This document shows positions 8,258-16,932 of a stretch of 64,000 nucleotides of DNA, in pieces. The stretch spans positions 248,001 through 312,000 of the forward strand of contig CAWIJO010000018.1 in the NCBI GenBank assembly GCA_963836355.1. The letters are read 5' to 3'. Numbering within the stretch: the first letter of the stretch is position 1; each line of letters opens with the position of its first letter. The stretch comes from Palsa-506 sp963836355. Its GTDB lineage: Bacteria > Actinomycetota > Actinomycetes > Streptosporangiales > Streptosporangiaceae. Both the position numbers and the translations under genes were made by a program. The notes under the pieces are model-generated. The model saw only the letters and a list, made by a program, of their open reading frames with translations. It did no database searches and was not told where the DNA came from.

Positions 8258-10272
8258 GGCGGCACCGGACGCGATGGTCTGCGTGGCCGCAGACGGCCGG
8301 ATCGCGCTGGTCAACGCCCAGGCAGAGCGGCTTTTCGGCTACCAGCGCGCCGACCTGGTCGGCCAGCCGGTCGAAGTCCTGGTGCCCGACGCCGTGCGCG
8401 GCATGCACCCGCAGCACCGCTGCGAGTATATCGCCGATCCGGTACCGCGGCCGATGGGCGCCGGGATGGAACTGTCCGGACGACGCCGAGATGGCAGCAC
8501 CTTCCCGGCGGAGATATCGCTGGCCACCATCGATACCGACGAGGGGATCCTGGTCACCGCGGCGGTACGCGACGTGACCGGCCGCCAACGCGCGGAGGAC
8601 ACGTTCCTCGGCTTGCTTGAGGCGGCGCCGGACGCAATGGTCTGCGTAGCCGCAGACGGCCGGATCGCGCTGGTCAATGCCCAGGTGGTGCGGCTGTTCG
8701 AATACCAGCGGGACGAGCTGGTCGGCCAGCCGGTCGAGATCCTGGTCCCGGACGCGGTGCGCGCCGCGCACCCGCGGCTGCGGGCCGGATACCTCGCCGA
8801 TCCGCGGCCGCGGCCAATGGGGGCCGGGATCGAGCTCTCCGGGCGGCGCCGGGACGGCAGCACCTTCCCTGCGGAGATCTCGCTGTCCACCATCGACACC
8901 GACGGCGGAATCCTGGTCACCGCGGCCATCCGGAATGTGACCGACCGGCTGGAGGCCCAGGCGGATCGCGAGCGCATCCGGTCCCGGGCGGAGCGGGACC
9001 GGCTGCATGCGCAGGCCGAGCACGAGCTGCTCAAGTCGCAGGCCGAGCGGGCCAGGCTGGAGGCCCAGCTGCACCAGTCGCAGCGGCTGGAGAGCCTCGG
9101 ACAGCTGGCAGGCGGGGTGGCGCACGACTTCAACAACCTGCTGGGCGTCATCTCTAACTACGCGGCCTTCGTCAGCGAGGAGGCCGCGAAGGGATCCTCC
9201 GCAGGTGCAATGGCAGGCCGTGCGGGAAGACATCGAGCAGGTGGAGAAGGCCGCGCAGCGGGCCGCCGCGCTGACTCGCCAGCTGCTGGCCTTCGCCCGC
9301 CGCGAAGTGGTCCAGCCGCGCGTGCTCAGCCTCAATGACATGATCGCCGACCTGGAGCAGCTGCTTGTCCGCACGCTCGGTGAGCATATCGAGCTGGTCA
9401 CCAGCCTGGCGCCGGATCTCGGCCCGGTGCTGGCCGACGGCGGCCAGATCGAGCAGGTGCTGGTCAACGTCGCGGTTAACGCCAGGGATGCCATGCAAGG
9501 CGGCGGGATACTGACCCTGGAGACCACCAACACGCACGTGGACGAAGCATACGCAACCGACCGGGCCAACCTCGCGCCAGGCCGCTACGTCAGCCTCAAG
9601 GTCAGTGACACCGGGATAGGGATACCGCAGGAGGTCATCGAGCGGGTCTTCGAGCCGTTCTTCACCACCAAGCCGAAGGGCGAGGGATCCGGCCTCGGGC
9701 TGGCCACCGTGTACGGGATCATCGCGCAGGCCGACGGGACCGTGCGAATCTACTCCGAGCCGGGGCTCGGCACCACCTTGACCGTGCTGCTGCCCATCAC
9801 GGATCAGGCCGGGCACGCGGCGCAGCCGACCGCGCCGGAGTCCGAGGGCGGCAATGAGGTGGTGCTGATCGTCGAGGACGAGCCCGCGATGCGGGAGGTG
9901 ACCCGGCGGATGCTGGTGCGCAGCGGTTACCAGGTACTGTCCGCCGAGACCGGCCGGGAGGCGGTGGAAATCGCGGGTCAGCAGCACGTTGACGTGCTGC
10001 TGACCGATGTGGTGATGCCGAAGATGCTGGGCCGGGAAGTTGCCGACCGGGTCCGGGCCTGCCAGCCCGGCGTCCGGGTGCTCTACATGTCCGGCTATAC
10101 CCAGGGCCTGCTGAGCGCGCAGGGCGTCCTGGAGCCCGGGGTCTACCTGATCGAGAAGCCCTTCGCCAAGGCGGTGCTGCTGGCCAAGCTGCGCGCGGTG
10201 CTCGCCGCGCCCGCGGCTGCGCCGGCCGCCGCGCTGCCGCAGCGCTTATCGCGGCGCCGCCGCGCGCACCGG
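8217..10272 (+). pseudogene. PAS-PAS hybrid histidine kinase with C-terminal receiver, frame interrupted
   Basis: From GTG 8217 one frame encodes two PAS domains (about residues 10-120 and 131-241), a coiled coil rich in RAERDRL-type residues, and the phospho-acceptor motif LAGGVAHDFNNLLG. It is interrupted near 9191-9193. The frame one base on carries the rest: QVEKAAQRAAALTRQLLAFARR, ATPase boxes NVAVNARDAM, DTGIGIP and GEGSGLGLATVYG, then a receiver (LIVEDEPAMR, LLTDVVMP, EKPF). Removing one G from the GGG run gives a continuous protein (EEAAKDPPQVQWQ). No stop appears after the receiver before the converging aminotransferase gene; read literally, the frame stays open to 11472, so the 3' end given is approximate. 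No slippery motif is seen. It is either a true pseudogene or a base-insertion error. The two PAS domains are close duplicates. Confidence 0.75.
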
Positions 10273-11382
10273 CTACCGCAGCGCCGCCGCGAGCACCGAC
10301 ACGACCCGCTCCTGCTGCCGGGAGGTGATTTCGGCGAACAGCGGCAGGCTGAGCAGCTCGGCGGCGTTGCGCTCGGCGACCGGAAAGGCGCCTTCGGCGT
10401 ACCCCAGGCTGGCGAACGCCCGGGTCAGGTGGACCGGCACCGGGTAGTGGATACCTGCCCCGATGCCTGCCGCGTGCAGTTCCTTGAGTACCCGGTCGCG
10501 GTCCGGCACCCTGATCACGTAGAGATGCCAGACATGGCTGTTGCCGTCCAGGGTGCGCGGCCGGATGACGTCGGGGACACCGGCCAGCATCGAATCGTAG
10601 CGGGCCGCGGCCCGCCGCCGGGCGGCGTTCCAGCCGGGCAGGCGGCGCAGCTTGGCGGACAGCACCACGGCCTGCAGGGTGTCGAGCCTGCTGTTGGCTC
10701 CTGGCACCTCGTGCTCGTACTTCCGCGGCGAGCCGTGGTCGCGGATGAGCCGCAATCGCGCCGCCAGGTCTTCTCGCCCGCTGAGGACTGCCCCGGCGTC
10801 GCCGTAGGCGCCGAGGTTCTTGCCGGGGTAGAAGCTGGTCGCGGCCGCGTGCCCGAGCGCGCCGGCGCCCGCGCCGTGCCGCCTGGCACCCTGTGCCTGG
10901 GCCGCGTCCTCCAGCACCCAGGCAACGGCCCGGTCCGCCAGCGGCAGCAGCCGCTCGACCGGCGCCGCCTGGCCGTACAGGTGCACGGGGATGATCGCCC
11001 TGGTGCGCGGTGTCACGGCGGCCAGCACGGCGCCGGTGTCGATCAGGTACGTATCGTCGTCGGCGCAGTCGACAAGCACCGGGATGGCTCCGGCCCGCCA
11101 GACGGCCCCGGCGGTCGCGATGAACGTATTGGCCGGGAGGATGCACTCATCCCCCGGCCCCACGCCAAGCGCGCGCAGCGCCATCTCGATCGCGTCTGTG
11201 CCGTTCGCCACGCCGACGCAATGCCGCGCCCCGGTGAACGCGGCGTACTCGGCCTCGAAGGCCGCGACTTGGGGGCCGCCGACGAAGGCGGTGTGCTCGA
11301 GTACCTGCTGCCAGCCATCGGCCACCTCGGCGGCGACGGCAGCATGCTGCGCGGCCAGGTCGACCAGCGGGATCGCGGTCAT
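10273..11382 (-). CDS. DegT/DnrJ/EryC1-family sugar aminotransferase
   Basis: This 369-aa PLP enzyme is predicted to transaminate a keto nucleotide sugar, normally using glutamate. It shows the family start IPLVDLAAQHA, the substrate/cofactor loop GVANGTDAIEMALRALG, and the PLP lysine in SFYPGKNLGAYGDAGA, a form typical of the 3-amino-sugar subgroup (QdtB/FdtB/WbpE type). Length is normal. The start at 11382 follows a strong ribosome site (AAAGGACT, 7 bases); an upstream in-frame start adds only low-complexity residues. It is the last gene of a minus-strand operon and lies 40 bases after the flippase. The convergent kinase frame runs antisense across it and is judged a shadow. Confidence 0.9.
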   Translation of the reverse strand: MTAIPLVDLAAQHAAVAAEVADGWQQVLEHTAFVGGPQVAAFEAEYAAFTGARHCVGVANGTDAIEMALRALGVGPGDECILPANTFIATAGAVWRAGAIPVLVDCADDDTYLIDTGAVLAAVTPRTRAIIPVHLYGQAAPVERLLPLADRAVAWVLEDAAQAQGARRHGAGAGALGHAAATSFYPGKNLGAYGDAGAVLSGREDLAARLRLIRDHGSPRKYEHEVPGANSRLDTLQAVVLSAKLRRLPGWNAARRRAAARYDSMLAGVPDVIRPRTLDGNSHVWHLYVIRVPDRDRVLKELHAAGIGAGIHYPVPVHLTRAFASLGYAEGAFPVAERNAAELLSLPLFAEITSRQQERVVSVLAAALR

Positions 11383-11422
11383 CTGGAGTCCTTTCGGCGT
11401 CTGTTGCTGGCTTCGCCCGGCG

Positions 11423-13327
11423 TTACCTCGCATGGCGTCCGCGCCGTGGCCCGGCCGGGCCAGGCCGGCTGACGATGGCGGGATCCCAGCTCAGTGCCGC
11501 GATTGTTGCCTGGTAAACGGGCAGCGGGCCGGTCAGGTCGCGGCTTGGCTGCCGCTCCGCCGGGTCACGGCTTGGCGGCCGCTCCGCCGGGTCACGGCTG
11601 GGCAGCCGGGGGCCAGTTACGTCACGGTAGGCAGGCAGCGGGCCGGTTATGTCACGGGCCTCCGGCCAGGGAATCGGCACGTCCCACGGAACAAGACCGG
11701 CCCAATCGCCGGGCTCGGGCGGCGGCCCGGCTGCCGCGCCGCTGGCCGACGCCGCGCCGTTGACTGGGGCCATGGCGCCGGCCGGTGCCGGGCCGCTGGC
11801 TGGCGCCGCGCCGTTGCCTGGTGCCGCGCCGTTGCCTGGTGCCATGGCGTCGGCAGGTGCCATGCCCGCGGGGGTGGCGGCCTGGCGCAGCCGGAGAACT
11901 GGCCGGAGCGCATCGATCGCGGGCCGCATCCAGTAGCCGAGCAGGCCGATCGCCGCGATCGCTACCACTCCCCCGGCGGCGAGCGCCGCCAGAGCGGCCG
12001 GGATCGTCCGCGCCGCGACGGCCGCGGCCGCGCCGACCCCGGCGGCGGCCAGCAGCGGGAGCCAGAACCGGCGGGCCAGGGCCCGGCAGCTGATGCCGAC
12101 CTTGCCCAGCTCGGCGAGGTACCACGGCAGCACCACGAACGCGGCCACCGCCGCCTCGGCCAGCCCCGCGCCGGCGATGCCGTCGGCCCGGCACCCCGCG
12201 ATGAGCGCGGGCACGAGTGCCACCAGCCATACCAGCTGCACGGTGCAGACGACGCGGGACCGGGCGAGCACGACGAAGAAGTCATAGACGAGCTCGAAGA
12301 TGATGCGGAGCGCGCCGAGCAGGGCAAGCCACATCAGGGCGTGCGCGGCCGGTACCCACTTCGGGCCGTACGCGAACGCCAGCAGCGGCCCGGCCGATCC
12401 GCAGATGAGCAGGCATACCGGCAGGGTGACCGAGCCGAGGATGCCCGCCGCGGAGAGGAACCCGGTGCGCATCGCGCCCCAGTCGTGCTGCAGCCTGGAG
12501 AACACTGCGGGCGCTACCGCGCGCACCGGCATCGAGAACATGTTGACCGGCCAGCTGGCCAGGTTGAAGGCAAGCGCGTAGAGGCCGAGCGCGGTGGGAC
12601 CAAGCAGATGCCCGACCACGAGCTGGTCCACGTTGGCGACGGCGAACACGATGATGCTCGAGCCGGCCAGCGGCAGCCCGAACCGGAAAAGAGCGCGCGC
12701 CTTAGCCCGGTCGAAGCCGAAGCGCACCGGGGAGAACGCAGTGAACAGGATCCCGGATGCCAGCGCGCCGCTCATCCGGCCGATGGCGAGACTCATCGCC
12801 CCCATGCCCCGCCAGGCGAGCGCGATGGAAACGGCCGCGCCGAGCCAGCAGTTCACCTGGTCGGCGATCATCTTCCGGTCCTGGCGGAAGTACCGCTGCA
12901 TCAGCGCGGCCGGTGTCGTAGTGACCCCGTCGACGACGACGTTGAGCGCGAGCACCCGGATCACCTCGGTGGCCGCGGGCGCTCCCATGGCCGCCGCGAA
13001 CGCGGGCGCGCCGAAAAAGCAGCCACCGTAGATGAGAAGGCTGGTGACAACAGAAATCGTCGCAACGGTCGGCGCGATCTCGCTCGGCTCGCCCTCCCAC
13101 CGCACGATCGCCAGGCTCACGCCGAGCTCGTTGAAGCTGAGCACGACCACCAGCGCGACGTATGCCACCGCATACGTGCCGAACGCGTGCGGGCCGAGCA
13201 GGCGGGCCAGCACGATCCCGATGCCGAGCGTGCCGAGCCTGCTGGTCAGGTTGCTGGCGAAGCTCCAGCCCAGCGCCCGGGAAGCCTGGCTGCCCAGGGA
13301 ACCCGCCGCGGCCCGCGAGTGCCTCAT
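11423..13327 (-). CDS. Wzx-like polysaccharide flippase with repetitive C-terminal tail
   Basis: A 634-aa membrane protein of the oligosaccharide flippase (MATE/MVF-like) family, expected to move undecaprenyl-linked glycan units across the membrane. The N-terminus LGWSFASNLTSRLGTLGIGIVLARLLGP is typical, and about 12-14 hydrophobic segments follow to near residue 490. The start ATG (13325-13327) overlaps the TGA of the aminotransferase upstream as ATGA, indicating coupled translation. The last 140 residues are not membrane: they are Ala/Pro/Gly/Asn repeats (APGNGA, APASGP) followed by repeats of the form SRDPAER and DITGPLP. Such a tail is unusual for a flippase and is probably cytoplasmic and disordered. 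No Wzy polymerase was recognised beside it. Confidence 0.88.
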   Translation of the reverse strand: MRHSRAAAGSLGSQASRALGWSFASNLTSRLGTLGIGIVLARLLGPHAFGTYAVAYVALVVVLSFNELGVSLAIVRWEGEPSEIAPTVATISVVTSLLIYGGCFFGAPAFAAAMGAPAATEVIRVLALNVVVDGVTTTPAALMQRYFRQDRKMIADQVNCWLGAAVSIALAWRGMGAMSLAIGRMSGALASGILFTAFSPVRFGFDRAKARALFRFGLPLAGSSIIVFAVANVDQLVVGHLLGPTALGLYALAFNLASWPVNMFSMPVRAVAPAVFSRLQHDWGAMRTGFLSAAGILGSVTLPVCLLICGSAGPLLAFAYGPKWVPAAHALMWLALLGALRIIFELVYDFFVVLARSRVVCTVQLVWLVALVPALIAGCRADGIAGAGLAEAAVAAFVVLPWYLAELGKVGISCRALARRFWLPLLAAAGVGAAAAVAARTIPAALAALAAGGVVAIAAIGLLGYWMRPAIDALRPVLRLRQAATPAGMAPADAMAPGNGAAPGNGAAPASGPAPAGAMAPVNGAASASGAAAGPPPEPGDWAGLVPWDVPIPWPEARDITGPLPAYRDVTGPRLPSRDPAERPPSRDPAERQPSRDLTGPLPVYQATIAALSWDPAIVSRPGPAGPRRGRHAR

Positions 13328-14625
13328 CCCCGGCTGCTGGCGGCGGCCCGGATCACGGACACGATGTGCTGCTGCTCCGGCTCGGTCAGCTCGTGGAACA
13401 GCGGGAGGATCAGCGACGACGCCGACAGCCGTTCCGTCACCGGCAGCGGCGGGCACGGCCGGCCCGCATACGCCGGCTCCAGGTGCGCCGCCATGATGCC
13501 GCGCCGGGCGGACACCCCCTGGTCGGCAAGCATCCGCAAGAGGTCATCCCGGCGCACCGGAAACCCGGCGGGCAGCAGCACCCAGAACGACTGGTAATTC
13601 GTCGTGCCATAGGCCGGGTCGCAGCTGGTGACCAGGCCCGGGATCGGTGCCAGCAGCTCGGCGTAGCGCCGCGCGATGGCGCGCCTGCGGGTGACGATCG
13701 CTGGCAGCTTGCCGAGCTGGACAAGCCCGATGGCGGCCTGCACGTCGGTCATCCGGTAGTTGAAGCCGACCTCGGTGTAGCGCTCGATCACCGGCTGACG
13801 GCTGGCGTGCCGCTGCACCGCGCTGACATCCATGCCATGCTCCCGCAGACGGCGCAGCCGCCCGGCCAGCTCGCCGTCCGGCGTGACCAGCATCCCGCCC
13901 TCGCCGGTGGTGAGGAGCTTGCGCGGGTGAAAGGAGAAGGCCGCGAGGCCGGCGCCTGCTCCGGCTGGACGGCCGTGGTAGGAAGCACCCGCGGCGCACG
14001 CGGCGTCTTCGATGACCGCGACGCCGCGCGGCTGGCAGAGCGCCCGGATGCCATTCAGGTCGGCCGGGATGCCAGCCTGGTCGACCAGGATCACGGCACG
14101 GGTCCGGCTGCTCAGGCACGGCTCGACGGTTGCCGGGGTCAGGTTCTGGGTCGCGGCGTCCACGTCGGCGAACACCGGCTCCGCGCCGACGTACCTGGCC
14201 GCGTTGGCGGTGGCGATGAAGGACAGCGACGGGACGACCACCTCGTCGCCGGGCCCGATCTCCATCGCCACCAGGGCGAGATGCAGCCCGGCCGTGCACG
14301 AGGAAAGCGCGACCGCGTGCCGGACGCCGATCGCCGCGGCGAATGCCTCCTCGAACTCGGCCACGCGCGGGCCCTGCGCCACCCAGCCCGAGCTGACCGC
14401 GACCGCGGCGGCGGCCGCTTCTTCCGCGCCGAGCCAGGGCCGCATCACCGGGATCAGTGCTGCCGGGGCCGCCGCTGCCGGGGCCGGCGGTGCCGGGGCC
14501 GGCGGTGCCGGGGCCGCCGCTGCCGGGGCCGGCGGAGCCGGGGCCGCCGGAGCAGGGGCCGGCGGAGCAGGGGCCGGCGGAGCAGGGGCCGGCGGAGCAG
14601 CGGCCGGCTTTGCCGGGCTCGTCAC
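13324..14625 (-). CDS. DegT/DnrJ/EryC1-family aminotransferase with Pro-Ala N-terminal extension
   Basis: This predicted PLP-dependent nucleotide-sugar aminotransferase has the enzyme core from about residue 56 (PVMRPWLGAEE, SSGWVAQGPRVAEFE), the cofactor loop ALSSCTAGLHLALVA and the PLP lysine in SFHPRKLLTTGEGG. The GTG start (14623-14625) overlaps the TGA of the epimerase gene as GTGA. That start adds about 55 residues made almost only of Pro and Ala, encoded by an imperfect repeat. Normal family members begin at the core, so either this is a real flexible extension or translation starts further in; no ATG or good ribosome site near the core settles it. The gene ends in an ATGA overlap with the flippase. 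With the neighbouring oxidoreductase and acyltransferase it fits a diacetamido- or 3-amino-sugar pathway. Confidence 0.87.
   Translation of the reverse strand: MTSPAKPAAAPPAPAPPAPAPPAPAPAAPAPPAPAAAAPAPPAPAPPAPAAAAPAALIPVMRPWLGAEEAAAAAVAVSSGWVAQGPRVAEFEEAFAAAIGVRHAVALSSCTAGLHLALVAMEIGPGDEVVVPSLSFIATANAARYVGAEPVFADVDAATQNLTPATVEPCLSSRTRAVILVDQAGIPADLNGIRALCQPRGVAVIEDAACAAGASYHGRPAGAGAGLAAFSFHPRKLLTTGEGGMLVTPDGELAGRLRRLREHGMDVSAVQRHASRQPVIERYTEVGFNYRMTDVQAAIGLVQLGKLPAIVTRRRAIARRYAELLAPIPGLVTSCDPAYGTTNYQSFWVLLPAGFPVRRDDLLRMLADQGVSARRGIMAAHLEPAYAGRPCPPLPVTERLSASSLILPLFHELTEPEQQHIVSVIRAAASSRG
14461..14612 (-). repeat. Imperfect GC-rich repeat encoding a Pro-Ala tract
   Basis: Units close to GCCGGGGCCGGCGG or GCAGGGGCCGGCGG recur about ten times in frame with the aminotransferase gene. 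They encode runs of Ala-Pro-Ala-Pro-Pro at its N-terminus. Confidence 0.8.
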
Positions 14626-15593
14626 CGCGGGCCTCCGGCCGGACGTTCCGCGCGCCACCAAGACACCAGCCGGCCGAGCCCGTCCGCCAGGCTCACCTCG
14701 GCCTTCCAGCCAAGGCGGTCCGCGGCCAGCGAGACGTCGGCCAGCCGGCGGGTCACCGAGTTGACGCCGCGCGGCGGGCCGAACTCGGGCGACGCGTCGC
14801 TGCCCATCACCCGGAGCATCGTGTCGGCAAGCTCGACGAGGCTGGTCTCGGTGCCGCTGCCGATGTTGAAAACCTCGTCGGTGGCGTCGCTCCCGGCGGC
14901 GAGCAGGTTGGCCCGCGCGATGTCCTCGGTGTAGACGAAGTCCATTGTCTGGCTGCCGTCCCCGAGGATCAACGGCGGCTGGCCTGCCGCGATCCGCTCC
15001 ATCCACCTGATCAGGACCTCCGTGTACAGGCCGTGGATGTCCATCCGCGGGCCGTAGACGTTGAAGTAGCGGAGCGCCACGTAGTCGAGGCCGCGCATCT
15101 GGTGAAAGCTGCGGAGCAGGCCCTCGTTGAAGGTCTTGGCCGCCCCGTAGATCGTGTCGTTGCCGTAGGGGTGCTGCCGTTCCGTCGTCGGGAACTCACC
15201 GGCCAGGCCGTACACGGATGCCGACGACGCGGCGATCACCTTGCGGACGCCCGCGTCGGCGGCCGCCTCGATGACCTCGTAGCTGCCGTCGACCAGTACC
15301 TCCAGCGCGAGCCGCGGCTCGGTCGCGCACTGGGTGATCCTGATGGCCGCCTGGTGGAATACCAGGTCGATCCCGGACATCAGCGCGGTTACCAGCTGCC
15401 GGTCCCTGATGTCGCCCTCGACCAGCCGGACGTTGCCCGCTGCCTGCGCGCGGGCCAGGTTGGCCGGCCGGCCTCTGACGAGGTTGTCCAGCACCGTCAC
15501 CTCTGCCGCGCCGGCCGCCACGAGCTGGTCCACGATCGTCGAGCCGATGGTGCCTGCCCCGCCGGTCACGAGGCAGCGCTGTCCGCTGATCAT
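14622..15593 (-). CDS. NAD-dependent sugar epimerase/dehydratase (extended SDR)
   Basis: A 323-aa extended short-chain dehydrogenase. It has the NAD-binding glycine motif near the N-terminus (CLVTGGAGTIGSTIVDQL), an acidic residue after beta-2 (VLDNLVRG) that favours NAD, the serine motif SSASVYG and the catalytic YGAAK (Tyr-x-x-x-Lys) near residue 148. The C-terminal substrate region has LRYFNVYGPRMD and DFVYTEDIARA. It is most like UDP-hexose 4-epimerases, but a dehydratase role is possible. Both ends overlap neighbours: the ATG is nested in ATGA with the oxidoreductase stop, and the TGA in GTGA with the aminotransferase start. It works on cytoplasmic nucleotide sugars. Confidence 0.9.
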   Translation of the reverse strand: MISGQRCLVTGGAGTIGSTIVDQLVAAGAAEVTVLDNLVRGRPANLARAQAAGNVRLVEGDIRDRQLVTALMSGIDLVFHQAAIRITQCATEPRLALEVLVDGSYEVIEAAADAGVRKVIAASSASVYGLAGEFPTTERQHPYGNDTIYGAAKTFNEGLLRSFHQMRGLDYVALRYFNVYGPRMDIHGLYTEVLIRWMERIAAGQPPLILGDGSQTMDFVYTEDIARANLLAAGSDATDEVFNIGSGTETSLVELADTMLRVMGSDASPEFGPPRGVNSVTRRLADVSLAADRLGWKAEVSLADGLGRLVSWWRAERPAGGPR

Positions 15594-16693
15594 CTGCTTT
15601 CCCTTGCTCCGAGGGGAACCCGGGCTCCATCGCGCTCGGCGCTGCGCGATGCAGCCTCGAGCAGCGCGAGCACGCGCAGGCCAGCCGAGCCGTCGGTCAG
15701 CGGCTGCCGCCGGGCGGTGATCGCATCGGCGAATTCCGTCATCACCGACAGCAGCGCCTCGCGCTCGGGCAGCGTGGGGACGCGGATGTCGCCGATCCGG
15801 TAGGAAACCAGCGCCCGCCGCCGCTCGTCACCGGCCAGGGCAGCGTCCGGGAGGCGCGCTACGCCACGATCGTGGATCGCCAGCCGCGCGGCCGGGTTCA
15901 TGTCATCCCAGATAATGGTCTGCTTCGAGCCGCCGAACACCGTTGTCCGGATCTTGGTCGGGCTGAGCCAGTTGACGTGCACGTGGGCAAGCGCCCCGGT
16001 CGAGAGCCAGACCGACAGGTAAGCCAGGCACGCCCGGCCTGCCCCGATCGGGTCAGCGGTGTGCGCGGCGACCGCGACCGGGACCGCGTGCTCCGGCAAG
16101 ACGAAGTCCAGGATCGACAGGTCATGCGGCGCCAGGTCCCACAGGACGTCCACGTCCGGCTGCACCAGCCCGAGGTTTATCCGGACCGAGTCGACAAACT
16201 GGATGTCACCGATCTCCCCGCGGCGGACTATCTCCCGGACCTGGCGGACGGCCGGCGTATAGCAGTAGGTGTGATCGCACATCAGGACAAGCCCGGATTC
16301 GCGCGCCAGGTCGATCAGCTTGGCTGCCTCGGCCACCGACGGGGTCAGCGGCTTCTCCACCAGGACGTGCTTGCCGGCCGCCAGCGCAGCGCCGACCAGC
16401 TCGAAATGCGTCGCGGCGGGGGTGGCGATCGCCACCGCGGCCACGCTGGGATCATCCAGCACGTCGTCGTAGCTCGACGTGGCCCGCACCGTCGTGTGGT
16501 AGCCGAGCACGGCCTCGGCCCGCGCCGCGTCCAGGTCGCAGAGCCACTTCAGCCGGATGCCGGGCGTGCCGACCGCGGCCCGGACGAGATTCGGTCCCCA
16601 GTAGCCCGCGCCGATTACGGCTAATCCGATCGCCGACGTCTGCCTGCCCGCGCTGATTGCTGCCTCCCATGGTCTGGTACCGGTCCGCGGCAC
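15590..16693 (-). CDS. Gfo/Idh/MocA-family oxidoreductase, probably nucleotide-sugar dehydrogenase
   Basis: An NAD(P)-dependent oxidoreductase with an N-terminal Rossmann motif (IGLAVIGAGYWGPNLVRA), the Gfo/Idh signature VLVEKPLTPS near residue 105, and DHTYCYTPAVR. In WlbA/WbpB-type enzymes this family oxidises the 3-hydroxyl of a UDP-sugar before transamination. The neighbouring aminotransferases and acyltransferase make that role plausible but not proven. Its stop overlaps the epimerase start (ATGA). The start is uncertain: GTG 16693 is preferred, a TTG at 16762 is also in frame, and neither has a strong ribosome site. It heads the minus-strand operon that runs to 10273. Confidence 0.85.
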   Translation of the reverse strand: MPRTGTRPWEAAISAGRQTSAIGLAVIGAGYWGPNLVRAAVGTPGIRLKWLCDLDAARAEAVLGYHTTVRATSSYDDVLDDPSVAAVAIATPAATHFELVGAALAAGKHVLVEKPLTPSVAEAAKLIDLARESGLVLMCDHTYCYTPAVRQVREIVRRGEIGDIQFVDSVRINLGLVQPDVDVLWDLAPHDLSILDFVLPEHAVPVAVAAHTADPIGAGRACLAYLSVWLSTGALAHVHVNWLSPTKIRTTVFGGSKQTIIWDDMNPAARLAIHDRGVARLPDAALAGDERRRALVSYRIGDIRVPTLPEREALLSVMTEFADAITARRQPLTDGSAGLRVLALLEAASRSAERDGARVPLGARESR

Positions 16694-16932
16694 GCTTATC
16701 CGGCAAAATGCGGTCAGGCCAGATCTACTGGGCGCAAAACTGCGCACATTGTCACCGGGCAAACACCGTATCGCCGTTATCCCGGAATTATAGCGCGCCC
16801 AACTAATGGCTGCCGCGCTCGCGCTCAGCAGGTCCAGGAATCGACTGGTTGGCTAGCAATTAAAGTGACATACCGCATGATATGCGGCCGTCCCGGAAGC
16901 CAGCCGTTACCGCCGCTGACGGTCTCCGCAAT

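Noticed and set aside
9185..9200. Programmed frameshift in the hybrid kinase.
   Set aside because: The needed shift is +1 and no slow codon, slippery run or internal ribosome-like sequence fits. An extra G is the simpler explanation.
10273..11472. Continuation of the hybrid kinase frame across the aminotransferase gene.
   Set aside because: The receiver domain is complete before 10230 and the extension is low-complexity antisense sequence. A missing stop or a second indel is more likely than a real 400-residue tail.
10991..13597. An 868-codon plus-strand frame over the flippase gene.
   Set aside because: It is antisense to a clear membrane protein, with Arg/Gly/Glu-rich composition and no recognisable domain.
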